This document shows positions 1 to 14,100 of a DNA stretch of 64,000 nucleotides, in pieces. The notes beneath the pieces are model-generated. The model was not told the origin of the DNA and made no database searches. It saw only the letters and a program-made list of their open reading frames with translations. The stretch comes from Tubiluchus corallicola. Taxonomy: Eukaryota; Priapulida; Priapulimorpha; Priapulimorphida; Tubiluchidae. The stretch covers positions 62,001 through 126,000 of the forward strand of contig JAQGDQ010000460.1 in the NCBI GenBank assembly GCA_030141605.1. Reading direction: 5' to 3'. The translations under genes and the position numbers were made by a program. Numbering within the stretch: the stretch's first letter is position 1; every line of letters starts with the position of its first letter.

Positions 1-195
1 GACAATGTTTATTTATGTTGGAACTAGATTCAACGTGCTGCGAAATCAGGCAGGAAAATCTTTTTCACTGGTATTGATTATTTTGACAAGTTTCAGCAAA
101 TGATCTGCTTTTAAATGAGTTAGCTAAATTAGCATAGGCACTGATTAAGCTTTGCTATAATTCGCACTTGAGCAAAGTGACTAATAATAGTCGTT

Positions 196-201
196 TTTAT
201 T
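196..201 (-). terminator. Candidate polyadenylation signal of the MTMR3/4-like gene
   Basis: TTTATT on the plus strand is AATAAA on the gene strand, about 180 bases after the stop codon. Another such hexamer lies at about 8-13. No cleavage-site evidence is available. Confidence 0.35.
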
Positions 202-380
202 GATAAGTAGACGAGCTTAATTCATTAACATACACAAAAATTTGGCCTTAGTGATACCAGTTTTCCCCACTTATATAGGTAGCATTCAGTTAAAAAGAAC
301 ATGACTAATCATGCTGTGTTGTCATAGCAACGGGTGCAGCTGCGTTGCCGAAGCAACAAATATAACAATGCTAGGTGCGT

Positions 381-558
381 TTAGCTTCCAGTTACCGTGA
401 TGGCGGTCTCCACATCCAGATGAGAACACGACTGACTGAGGGGCGTGTCCAGATAGTGCGAGCAGGTGTTGCAGACGCGCACCGGTTCTATGAGCTGCTC
501 TTTCGGCACTGGCAAACGATTAGAGGAACAGGTGCTGCAAAATATTCGTCCGCAACTC
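381..558 (-). CDS. MTMR3/4: MTMR3/4-like exon 15: second half of FYVE finger and stop
   Basis: Residues 971-1029 and TAA. Acceptor TTTTCTAG. Encodes SCGRIFCSTC, then RVCNTC, completing the eight-cysteine FYVE finger, and a short tail ending AITVTGS that resembles the AIATxS ends of human MTMR3/4. The open frame running upstream to 809 is the translated 39-bp minisatellite, not coding. Confidence 0.95.
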
Positions 559-2674
559 CTAGAAAACAAAGTAGAGAAACAGTTTAACTGAAGAGGTATT
601 AACAAGGAGTGGCCAATTTTGGTTTGCAGCTTCGAATAAACCAAGGAGTGGCCAATTTTGGTTTGCAGCTTCGAATAAATCGCGGAGTAGCCAATTTTGG
701 CTTGCAGCTTCGAATAAATCGCGGAGTAGCCAATTTTGGCTTGCAGCTTCGAATAAATCGCGGAGTAGCCAATTTTGGCTTGCAGCTTCGAATAAATCAT
801 TAGGTCCATGTCAAACAGAGCTGGACATAATGCGTATGGAAAAAAGCCACCTCGTGAAAAATAAATATATGCAAACCAAGATAATCTATTTGCCGTCTTT
901 TGCCTACGGCAGGGGTGTGCAAATTATCTGACTAGCCAGGCCAGGCCACATTAAACTTTCCCACAATTCCTGTGGGCCACAGGCAGTTTGATCAAGGAGC
1001 CAAGTACAGAAATGCCTAATAACGATCTTTTTGCATCCGACTTGCGTACATCTTACTACTACACTCAAGAAACTATTTTAGAAGTTATTAAAATTTATAT
1101 TACAAACCATATATTTCTACTTTCTGGACAGATAGTGGTAATTTCATTACAATGCATATTACAGTCTGTGTAGTACGGTGACAATAAGCTACAACCGTCT
1201 TGTAAGGGTTAATGGTATCCGATCTAGTAGAAAAAACTACCCGCACTATCTTTGGCACGGACTTCAGCTGGATACATTCAATTAATCGCCCGGGCAGCAC
1301 TGTGATTAGGTTGACAAATCTCTTCGCGGGCCGCACAAATTCTCTCGGCGGGCCGCAATTTGCACACCCCAGGCCTACGGTAAGCCACCAGCCATAATCC
1401 GTGGTAGGCATCTTATAAGCCATTTTGAGTTGGTTCATAAGGCGCCTTATTGCAAAATGAATTTGGCCACTAATTTCACTTGCCGCAAGGCATTTTTGGT
1501 GATCGCTAACGGGATAATTAGAATATTTGTGGTTTTCATAGTGTACAATTCATTTATATCATAAGCATTCATAACATCGAAGTACTATAAATACATAAAA
1601 ACATGTTTAACCCACAATACATATTTACAACTGCCGTGTTACTACAACGCACATAAGACACGTATACTACATTATACAATGTACATGACTGACAATCTGT
1701 TAATTCTAATAAAATGATTTGACGTATCGAACTCTCATCAAAGCTGGCGTGGAACGAGTTCTCCAGGTGAAAATGAATTGTAAAACAAAGCAGTGTTAAC
1801 GCATGTGATAGTGGCGAGACCAGAACGTAGTTCATTAACAATTCTCTAAGAAGGATCACTGGCAAAAGTATCTTATCCATGTTCAGATAGAGTACATCCT
1901 CAACATCAGGGTTCCCACAAAATTTTAAAATAAATTTCCCTGACTTTTCCCTGACCAAATATTAATTTTCCACGACCAAGATAAGCAGAAATTGCATTAC
2001 CAGTATGCATAATCAAACATTTTTGTGTATGGACATTCATACATACACTGATATGTAATGTGTCGGCACAGTTGCAGTAGTGCTAACGAAATTAAACTAA
2101 TCACATTAAATAAACTTTCTTAACTCAATCAATATCACGAATCGCTGAAAAATACGTTTGGAAAAATATCGGTTCACAGTGATTATTACTGCAACACTTT
2201 CCATTCTCCGTGACTGTTCGTCCCATTTTCACCATTTTCCCTGATTTTTTATCAAATTATTTTTTCCCGGACTTTTCCATGACTTTCCTGGATAGCCTGT
2301 ATCTTCAAGGATTTTCCCAAACATGTGAACCCTGAACATGGTGGACAGCCAAAATCAATAAACATTTAAAAACGCCTAAAGCGAGCAGCATTGTTTAACA
2401 CTGGTCACCAAGCACAAACCGTAACCACTCGGTTATTTGTTAACATCACGCATATTACCTGCAGTGATGTCTGCGTGTAATCAATCCAAAACGGCTGTGA
2501 CATCCCTGACAGTCGGAGACACTGTGATCCGGCATCCATCTTGTCACCTCCGCATCCTTGTCTTCCACCATCTCATAGCTGAAATCCGAACCGAAACTGC
2601 TAGCCGTCCCGCCCAGGGGCGGATGTTCTCCGCTACCCGTAGAATCTGGAATTGAACCCTGCAAAAATATGTGC

Positions 2675-2719
<45 letters not shown>

Positions 2720-5700
2720 ACTTAATTGGTCTGTCATTATTCTAACATGTATGAAAATAGCTGAAAAGACGAGAAAATGCAAAAAGACTTTAAACTACAG
2801 TCAAACCCCACGGTAGAGCCACTAAATATGGCGGTTAACGGCTCTATTCTTTCCTAGTTAATTCTAATAAGAGACAAATAGTAAAATATTATTATACCTG
2901 CAACAATACATGTGTTATACTGTATATTTTTGCTGCATTAACCTTGCAGGTGTAGTTCTACAGCGGTACCTTGCAAAACTTTTAGGTAACACAACGTGGA
3001 GAAGAAATCTTGTGAAATACTGCTGCCTCCCGATAAGAGAAATATGCACCCACGCAGCCCACCCACTTCCCAACGTACGATTACTGGACAGTTAGACATA
3101 AGTAGCTGCCACTTATAACCTGACCTTGACTCAAGTAGCTTTAACAGCCGTTAAATTCACATCAGTTCAGTACAGAAGCTTAGTTACCCAACTCTTGTAG
3201 TCTTAAAATGCATATTCCTTGCTCAAAACCTCAGCATTCACTTTCATACAGTCACTTGCTATGAAACCTAAATCTTAATTTAAACATCATAATTGTTTTC
3301 TATTCAGAGGTCAGTGTTTTTACAATGTTATGGCTGTTTTTCAGAAACAATTCATTGTACTTTATCTTGGCTTGCGTTATAACGTGGGAAATTTATTACC
3401 ACAATGGACTTTTGGCAAAGCAGATACGTTGGCGGATGCCGGTAGACGAGGTTGGCGGTACTTCCTACATTTAATATATTATGGAAATCAGGACAGGGCA
3501 AAAGTTGGCGTTATGGCAAGGCTAGTGTTATAACGGGGGGGGGGGGGGGCGTTACAACGAGGTTCGACTGCAGTTATCTATAAAATCAAAGTTGAAATCA
3601 AAGTCATTCAAGATCATTCCCGTTCTTCTCATTAAAAGTCAATTTTGACAATCTACAGTGTAACATCCTCATAGCGAACCTGCTAGGGACCCAGAAAAAG
3701 TCTCTATAACCGAGGTGATCTGTAATATGTGCATATGTGGCAAATCATATGTAGATAACTATTAAATAGATAGACAGGTACGTATTAATAATAAAAGAGG
3801 ATGAATAATGTAGGTGTAGCTTCATAGAGGATGTGATGTACTTTTCATAAATGTTGTCAAGTATAAACAACTTTGCAGTATATTCAAATTCAAAAAAAAT
3901 GTATTTTATGTGACTTTAACAAACTAAAAATCGAAGAACATTTCATATTAAATTGCATGTACACATTCAGTATGAAGTTCAAAAAAGTAACGAATTTGTT
4001 TGAACAAAATTTCTGTTTGTCTCTTATTAAAAATATTTGAAGCAAAGCAGCTGCAATAGGCTTCGTTACTTGATGAAACATCTCAGCAGTGTGCTGCCAG
4101 TGTACATACGTGTTGTGTCGCAAGCCAATGAGAAACTCATTGTTTTGTACAGCTAGTAGACAAGATGACATGACATGTTACAACTCTGTATGGCACAACA
4201 ACTTTTCGCAGCTCCAGGAATTTAAGTGCTGTAACTCGGCATTCATTAGGTTTGACCAACAAGTGCAGCACTGTGACACTTATTTAAGTGCTGTAACTCG
4301 GCATTCATTAGGTTTGGCCAACAAGTGCAGCACTGTGACACTTATTTAAGTGCTGTAACTCGGCATTCATTAGGTTTGACCAACAAGTGCAGCACTGTGA
4401 CACTTATTTAAGTGCTGTAACTCGGCATTCATTAGGTTTGGCCACAAGTGCAGCACTGTGACACTTATTTAAGTGCTGTAACTCGGCATTCACTAAGTTT
4501 GACCAACAAGTGCAGCACTGTGACACTTATTTAAGTGCTGTAACTCGGCATTCATTAGGTTTGGCCAACAAGTGCAGCACTGTGACACTTATTTAAGTGC
4601 TGTAACTCGGCATTCATTAGGTTTGGCCACAAGTGCAGCACTGTGACACTTATTTAAGTGCTGTAACTCGGCATTCATTAGGTTTGGCCACAAGTGCAGC
4701 ACTGTGACACTTATTTAAGTGCTGTAACTCGGCATTCATTAGGTTTGGCCACAAGTGCAGCACTGTGACACTTATTTAAGTGCTGTAACTCGGCATTCAT
4801 TAGGTTTGGCCACAAGTGCAGCACTGTGACACTTATTTAAGTGCTGTAACTCGGCATTCATTAGGTTTGGCCACAAGTGCAGCACTGCGACCCTTCGCCC
4901 AAATGTTAGTGCTAGCATAAAGCACGCATACTTTCCCAATTTTAATAAGTTCTTCTTACCAAGTCTTCTGAACCGTCGTGCGAGTGGCATGAACCGGGAG
5001 TACTGTGTCGATGCATTGATTTAATCAACAGTCGAGCAGCCTGTAGATCACGTTGTAGTTGTTCTATTTTGTTCTAGAAAAAGAAAAGGGAAAATGGGAT
5101 CAGTAAACAAACCTGAAATTTCAGCTGTGCAAAATTAGGCACAGAAAGTCACGTGTAAGCCTCGAACGCGTGAAATATTTAACACTCTAATCAGCAAAAA
5201 CGTCACATAAAGCTCAAAGTTTAAGCTTACCAAATATTCTGATTCCATTTGTCGCAGCCGCTGCTGAACGGAATCTTTCACGATCGGTAAGCCATCATAA
5301 TCCAGGGTCCGTATCAGTCCACTCATACTCCGATGCAGTATCGGATCCAATGGAACCATCGTGGGGCTTGCCGGATAGCTGGAACCGGGTGTCATCGGAA
5401 ACTGGTGCGGACTGGAGTCGTCCGACAACGTACTCGATCCGCTAGTGTGCGCTGTACGTGAATGCATGCCGTTGAGTTTGCCGCTCATGCACGGAATGTA
5501 CTGATCATGATTACTGACGGCAAACGTGCTAAGATCCGGATAAACTTTCAATCCCAGATTCTTTCGTTCTACTAAAGCCGTGTTCATCGCACAATTACTA
5601 CAATCCTTAAGCAAGTTACTATCACCGTTTTGTAATTCAGTTAGCTTTGTACGCGTGGTAGTCACTACATTTTCTGGCACAATTGTATCGGTAGAACTCT

Positions 5701-8119
5701 CAATACTAGGTTCATTACATAGTGTCTTATCACTAGCACAGTTAGTCACTGGCACCTCTGAATCACCCGCGTGTACGTTACCGTTGTTCTCTACCCCATT
5801 TTCAACGATGTCCGACGTGCCATTCGTCACCCCCACGCTTTCACAATTGCAGTCTCCGTTTCCGGTTGGACCGTTTTCGACGATGTCCGACATCACAGTT
5901 GTGAGCAATGCGGCACACGCGGACTTACACGGAGTGCTATGCTGTTCTTCCACGAACGCCCGGTGCGTGTCGGCTAGATTCGGATCACTCGACGTTCGCG
6001 GCAGCGCCGCAGTGTGCTCGAGGGCGGCGACTATGTCATCACAGGAGCGAGTTTTTGTTATTCCGCCAACCACCTGAGTGTCAGCACTAGATACGGGTTC
6101 ATATTTATCCTCGACGGCAGACACCGTGTCGGGCAGGTACGCCATGGACCAGAAAGACATGTTTTGTATGTTACAGCTAGGTAGTAATACCTGTAATATG
6201 AAGCATCAACAGTTAACAAGTAAAGATATTTAACATATAAATACCTGCAACTTGTGGCTAAATACAAAATTTCAAAGTGTTTCTGACGATGTTAAAAAGT
6301 TAATAAAGTTGCACCTGTCATGATACATACAAGTACCTCACACAAAACAGAGCTCTTACTAGTGGTGTATGATGTTTATTGAACTTTCCTCTACTTCTCA
6401 ATCACTGAACAACATCTGATCTCATTTCACTGCCATGAAGCAAAATTTAGTCATCAAAGTATTGCATTTTTGCAGTATTGATGTCGAGCTATCATGCGGA
6501 AATATTTTCGATATCCCAGTGAAAATTTATGATACATTCATATCTCGGTTTGCCGGACCTCGCTTTAATGGATATCGGAAGAATTGGACAAAATGTGGAC
6601 AGTTAAAAAGTCCCACATATTACGGACACACTCTGTTGTTTCATGAGCTGACCTCTAGTTGGCAGACCATTACTTTGTTTACATCATTACATCAGTGTAA
6701 CCACGTGTATATCTCTACATATAAAAATATAGAGTCAATTATGTTGTGTTATTAGCTGCTGACAGTTTTTATATACAGTTGCACAGAAGCAGGTACTTTT
6801 GTAGATGTTTTTGAGACAATTAAGTGATTCTACATTACCGTGGGTCTAATACACAGCGCCTACTGTATTAGCTTAGTATCGGAAAATAATGACGATCGGC
6901 AAATTCGGGCCGGCAAACCCAAGGTATAAATGTACACAATAAATCAATAATTAGCATTTTTAACCCTATAATTGTATTAACTATGATCACTGGTGGCAAT
7001 CAGTGATTGTTCTGAAAATTTGAACGAAATCAATTCAATTACTATGCAAAATTTGTGGCACAAGTTAATGACGATAAAAACATTTTAATGACGTCAATAA
7101 TAAATGCAGATCAATTCAACTGACTAAATATTACCGCTACTGTGTAGTAATACTGATATTAAAACTACATCGATACTAGAGCCGTACCTGCTCTGTTTCT
7201 GTATACAGTAGATTTCGAAACCTACTCCTTCTACTACGTAGAAACGACCAGACGGAAAAAGAACGCTTCTTCAGTCGAAGTTCGTGACGCTCGCTGGACG
7301 TGTTGCATAAGAACGTGCCAAACAGACACGAGTAGACGTGTTGCAACAACTTAACCTGGAATTAGAAACACATTTTAAGCTACAAACACAAGCCAAGCCT
7401 GAGTAAAAACTAAAATTACGACATGAGATGCAAAACAATGCAAAATAAGCCCGGAATGATTACACGGGTCCACGGAAACCAAACAGTAAAACAGGATGAT
7501 AAAAATAAGCGCCTAATTAAGAAGCACCGTAAATCCTCGCTTAACGACACTAATGCATTCCAGCAAAATGCGACATTAAGCGAAACGTCGCTAAACGAAA
7601 CCAAGACTTCTATAGAAAGCAATGTAAAAAAATTGAGATGCGTTCCAGAAACAAAAATCAATGCTGCTTAAATCATATACATCAAATGTTTTATGAGTTT
7701 TATTCATATTTCTACTTGATTAATTTCTTTCTGTTTGCTTGAAGCCACCTGTCTTTCTTACCAATATCTAGCTAGACTCGCTTCGGAAATATTGCAAAGT
7801 CTTGCACATTGAGAATGCCAAAGCTATGCTACTATGTAAATAACAATCAAGTAAATTTAAGCTTTAAATATGGTTGTACTGTAGATCCTAAACGAAAATG
7901 TAAAATTAAGGGTTAAGAACTCATTTAAAGATTATGTTTTAAGATACCAATTATAGCTTCTTACAACACTGTATACTGTAACATAATTACAAGGGAACTA
8001 CAATGAGTGGATATTATAAAGTTGAATGTCTGTAAGATATGTTACTTTACCAACATCGCATTACCTGTTTTACTAACATCTTTATCCGTAAGCTGTATAT
8101 TTTTATACGAAATAAACTC

Positions 8120-8151
<32 letters not shown>

Positions 8152-11100
8152 GTTTAAACTCGGGTGCCAGGAGGCGTATGAATCAGCAAATAGATCTCGC
8201 TTGATACAAACGGCTAGAATTTAGTACATAGTCAGTCGGGAAGCAAAAGCATTATAATAATTGCACTGCTTAGGTTACTAATGCGTTTTTAAAGACATTA
8301 CAAAACGCAATTAGTACCGTTCTAATACGTCAAATCAAGTAAAAAAAGTTGTTGATGAAACAAAAAGTGGCTGCGACAAAAATTGTCGTTAAAATGAAAC
8401 GTGCGTCACTAAGTGAGAAAAAGCTGTCAAATGTTCAGCGTCGTTAAAACGAAACGCCGTTAAACGGAGAGTCGTTAAGCGAGGACTTATTGTATAGACA
8501 ATTTATAAAACATGATATTTCTTAGATGAATTTGAAAATAACCAATTTTCACACTTCCTGTACTTTTTAAAACTCCTTTATCAATTACTGATGTTTTTTG
8601 TATAATAATCACCTAAAAAAATTTCCTGCGCCTGTAAGTAAACTTGTACTTTTAACAAACGGCAGCTGATCAAGTGACCAACAAATCTTTCACTGCTCCT
8701 TCTCCGTTACATTGAGATGACAAAATAATCATGTCGAATTTTTAACTATTTTTGAGAAAATAAAGTTGAATTGAATTGAAAATGAATTATTACATTGAAA
8801 GCACTAGAAACATTGATGGCGGACAAGAGGTGCAGGGACACCAAATCACCAGAGATAAACAGCAAACTATTACGCTTTGCGTCTACACTTACGAGAAGCA
8901 CTCAGTAAGTAAAATTATTGACACTAACTTCAAGCAACAGCAACGACAGTGTTCCCTCACTTATCACGGGTGTTCTGTTCCAGGCCCACCCGCGATAAGT
9001 GAATTTCCGCGAAGTAGGGACGCTATACTTATCAATCAACCAATTGTGTTGTGTACAATCTCACGTCGGCAAGTTTATTGGTAATAGTATAATTGTACTG
9101 TTACAATAGCATATAAACGAACATAGTTAAAAAACTGTTTTACATCGTTTCATCGAATCTTATCGTATCGTAATACATTTTCTTGTATTAAAACGAATCG
9201 AAAACAAACAGTGTCATGTCGAATTGAAATCACATCGATCAAATTGTATCGATTTATATCACTAGGTTAGACCTCAACCAAGAAGTTGGGGACACTTAAT
9301 GTACAATCTCTAAAACAAAGATGCTTTTTGCCATAACGGCTATTATTCTTACTAGTACCCGGTAGAAAATGTTCCTCGTACAGCGAAACTGTGTACTTAC
9401 TAGGTAGGCTTCATTAAACTCAAATGCACAGGGAAATTGTAGCAGAAGCTGATGGACACAGTCCAGCCACTGCAGGAAGACTGGACAACGCTCGTTCTGG
9501 TCATCGCTGGTCGTGCTGTGACCACAGCGGTCAGCAAACTTGTGACCAAACTCCAGCCACTCACGTTCAACTAACGTTTGAAAGCCCTGAAAATTACAAC
9601 GGCTGTCATTCAGAATCCAATGTGTTTACAAAAAACATGAAAGCAAAGTTACAGTGCCTGACATTATCAAATGGCCCGTGGTCACATATCACAACAAGTA
9701 TAAAATTACACAGTTTTCTTTTTTCCATATGTACAAATAACAGAAAAAATGCAGAATTAGTGCTTGAAAGTACGGATGCACCGTATCCAGTTTTGCCAGA
9801 TCCGGATCGGATCCGGATCTACCTTTGTTCCACAAGTATAAGTTAATATAAATAATGTTTCATCTGTTTAGCCCTTTGTTCACCTAGTGGTATCGCCTGT
9901 TTATTTCCAGGATCACCGAGTAATTTTAAGTGAAAATACTCCAAACGTTGATGTACATTAATTTTGAACACTTATTCCGTTCCTCATTTAAACATAAAAT
10001 GAGCCAAACTACGCTTTTACTGGAAGTAGACAACTCTAAATTTTTAGCAGCCATTTATATGGAATCTTTGTGCACTAACTACAGCAAGGAATCACAACTT
10101 GAAGATTGCTGTTATTGCTTGCGCTACAAGCATGGTGACATAAAACCTAAGCGATACTTTCGCAAATTTCTGAAGATTTTAACAGCAATTCTTTAAATTC
10201 TTTAAAAAAAATTAACTATACGAGTCATTAAACAGTTATGCATTTCTTACCCGCTCTATTTTTTTTGCAATCGGTAGTTTTACACGTAGAAAAATAAAAT
10301 ACAAACAGCGTAAAACCATACAAACAGATTTCACCCTATCCAGGTCCATAAAAACTATCGGCTCTCGGGATCCGGAAACCAAGTAAAACAAAGCATTTTA
10401 AAATAACAGTCCTGCACACACACAGATAGATAATACATAGTACTCTCATATCTCGGTTTGCCAGACAAAAGCGGGGAGATGTCGGTCCGAATTTGCCAAT
10501 TGTCCATATTTTCCGATACTAAACTAAATAGTAGGTGCCGTGTATTAGACCCATGGCAATGTAGAATCAATCACCTAATTGTCTCAAAAAGTTCTAGTAC
10601 TGGCCGCTCCTATGCAAAAGTATATAAAAAGTGTCAGCAATTGACTCAAATAACACTGGGTCTATAATTGTCTCTATATTTTTATACATAGAGATTTACA
10701 CGTGGTTACACTGATGTAATGATGTAAACAAAGTGACGGCCCGCCAACTAGCGGTCAATTCACGAAACAACGGACTGTGTCGGTAGTATGCGGGACTTTT
10801 AATGCTCCAGATTTTCCCCCCGATTCTTCCGATGTCCGTAAAAGCGAGGTCCAGCAAACCGAGATATAAGTGTGCAAGCAGAATTGACAAGGTCCACAAC
10901 TTGCCCAATTGGTAAAAGGGTGAAAATTAAGCAGGCCAAATGAACTGGCCATTAGGCGAATCGTTAGACCTGGCCCTTAGGCGAATGACAAAGCATATGT
11001 AGTATCCGCTGCTAGGAAACAAAATTAAGGTAGTCGTAGCATGATTTTTTGCAGCATTTAGTACTAATTTTTAATCATAAATGCCCACTGATTGTATTTT

Positions 11101-14100
11101 ATTCAAATAATTGTAAACGCTTTAAAGTTGCAGCAAAAAAAACCTATAAGCAAACACATTAGATTATCGGAACTAAGCAAATTCTTCACATCCACCATTT
11201 TGCATGCCAAGCTAGATTAATTTTCCTCTAAATACCTCCATTCGTCGATAATGCGGATCCATCATCAACTCCGCCAGAGCCACAATCTGTGGAGTTCGAT
11301 CCCATCCGTCGGAACAATGTACCAGCACCGGTCTTATCTCCCTGTCCACGGCATTCACGACCACCAGAGCTGATTTCATCAACGCTGAGATGTTATGTAA
11401 CCATTTCGTATTCTCTAATGAGGATAGCCAACTATAGTCACAAAAACAAAAAAGGAAATGAATAAGCAATTGATGAAACTGCCACAAATAAACTAATTTT
11501 CGGGAATGTTTTCACATGACATGGATTGCCAGGTAAATTTGGAGCATCTTTTCGGTAAAAAGGACGACCGGATGATTGTTTAAACTCAATCTCATTTTAA
11601 TTTACTGTCCAAAATATACATTTTCTTGCTTATCAAAATTAACAATTGTTTCTTATATTTAAATAATTGGCTTAGAAAGTTAATTAACGGCAACCGAGCA
11701 CAGCTATTGCTTACATCAGATACTAACCACAGTTTGTGCAATGGCAGGCGTCTTCCCTTGCACATCAAGCACATTTTCATAGGTGTTACAGTACTGTTTA
11801 AATGCGTGACGGCACGAAAATGGGCTCTACCTCATATGTCAAAAACTAATACTGCAGTTCATGATCATGGTTATCACGGTACCATCTTCTGTTTCTTGCA
11901 TACGCGAATGTGACAAAAAGGCACCGCTGCCAAACTTAGTAAATTCACTGAGCAACGCGTAGCTGTGAAAGTTTACAGAAATTTGAGTACAGCTTTGATT
12001 TAAAATAAGCTGTTGTAGTTTTCAATATTTTAGAACATTATTTATTCTGAACTCGTGTTTACACAATCATCCCGTTTTTCTTGAAGAGGAACATTCCCGT
12101 CCAGTCACTACCATCTACATTAAAGCACAAAAAATCAGATACCTGCATAAAGCTAAAAAGAATTCGCATTGAAATTTTGTATCACCTATGTGCCGTCCTA
12201 TTGCATACAGGGCTTGCGTTAGCGATAACGCTGTACAAAATTCCCGCGATGGCCGTTGGGCTCGGCCATTTTAACATTTTAAGTTGTTTGCTACAAGTTA
12301 AGATAACATTTCATAAAGATTGAAAAAAATATTTAAAACATTCGTTGCGCACACTTCACTAACTAGGCAAAAGTACAAATTACTTTGTATTATCAATAAC
12401 GTCAATACAATGTGCTTTTTGGTGAATCAGTGGTGCACACTGGGATGCCAATGCAGTGCAGTTTTACCAGGTGGTGCAAACATTTTAAATTATTAAGATT
12501 TTTTTCCCAATTACATTAAGTCTTTCAAACAAGTAATACGTGGAAAGGTTTTTGGGACATACACTAAAATTTCCTTCTTTAAGCAGGCCTTATCATTATA
12601 TGTTGTACAACAGCTTTCAAGATGACAAACCGTATAAAAAGCTATCACAAGTTAAATTTTATATACATTTAATGCATACAAAATGCCAGAACAGGTTATT
12701 TGTTGTGAATAAGGGAACAGCTTAACTTAAACCCAGCTATAACCAGTTATAACATACATGGTTATAAGTTACAAGTTATAACATACATGGTTATAAGTTA
12801 CAACATACATGGTTATAAGTTACAAGTTATAATTATATGGTTATAAGTTACAAGTTATAATTATATGGTTATAAGTTACAAGTTATAATTATATGGTTAT
12901 AAGTTACATGTTACATGGTTATAAGTTACAAGTTATAATTATATGGTTATAAGTTACATGTTATAATTACATGGTTATAAGTTACAAGTTATAATTATAT
13001 GGTTATAAGTTACATGTTATAATTATATGGTTATAAGTTACATGTTATAATTACATGGTTATAAGTTACATGTTATAATTACATGGTTATAAGTTACAAG
13101 TTATAATTATATGGTTATAAGTTACATGTTATAATTACATGGTTATAAGTTACAAGTTATAATTATATGGTTATAAGTTACATGTTATAATTATATGGTT
13201 ATAAGTTACATAATCCTTATAACTTATATAACCCAGTTATAACAGAAATTGCAGAATGTTACAAGAAATCTTACATGTTACTTGATTACTTGCTTAACAG
13301 AAGTTACCACAGAGTGGATAAGTAAGTCAACGTGCTCAACAATAGCATGTTGCTGTGAAAACAAGACACTTTAAATATTAATAAGCTTTGGCTGCGTGCT
13401 GACAACATCACAGTACGTATCAATAAGCGACAACATCACCTACCTGGCTTGGTCGCTAGGAGACGCACAGAGTTGGCGCAAAGCCAAGAAGCTCTTGCGA
13501 ATGGCGTGAATGTTAGCGAGGCTCATGAATTGAATTTCGCAGTTCGAATAGTAATCTGAAAAAATTCGATATCACAACCACGTCCTTATGAAAGGCAAAG
13601 AAAAATGTACATAATCAATAAATATACATAAATATACATATATACAAATATATATATATAAATGTACATAAATATACATAATACGCATAACATAGTCAAG
13701 TACAAAAACGAAACAACCAACCCAACATACATGCAAACATTGTAACTCAGAAAATAGAAGCAATTATAAAATTGCAAAATACAAGAATCATACAAACATT
13801 TTGACAAGAATTACAATTATGACAACTGATGAAAAAACTATGCAAATTTTGAAATTCCATTTTCGTCTCATGAAATATCTAAATTATGTATAATCAATTA
13901 GTTTTTTTAAACTAATTTGTGTTCTGTACTCAACTCAAAAGTGTTAGTAAAACAAACAAGTTTTCCGACACACCTTGCTGCTTGTCACAGCACTAATCTA
14001 GACACAATTCTCACTATTTTCCAATCAAGCAAACCATTACCTGCGCATTCGCATCCACCGCCTTTGGCTCTGTTTGCGACGGCTGCCGTGTAAGATCTAG

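Noticed and set aside
381-809. 142-residue minus-strand frame starting inside the 39-bp repeat
   Set aside because: Only 381-558 is coding (FYVE exon). The rest is repeat translated through the acceptor.
5580-6077. 165-residue plus-strand open frame
   Set aside because: Shadow of the large linker exon 12 of the MTMR3/4-like gene on the other strand.
7423-7671. 82-residue plus-strand frame
   Set aside because: Lies across the left end of a family A mobile element; the related copy at 20533-20822 does not keep it open.
9424-9846. 140-residue plus-strand open frame
   Set aside because: Mostly the antisense of phosphatase exon 10; no independent protein character.
12727-13215. CRISPR array
   Set aside because: Contiguous 28-bp tandem units without unique spacers, in a eukaryotic intron.
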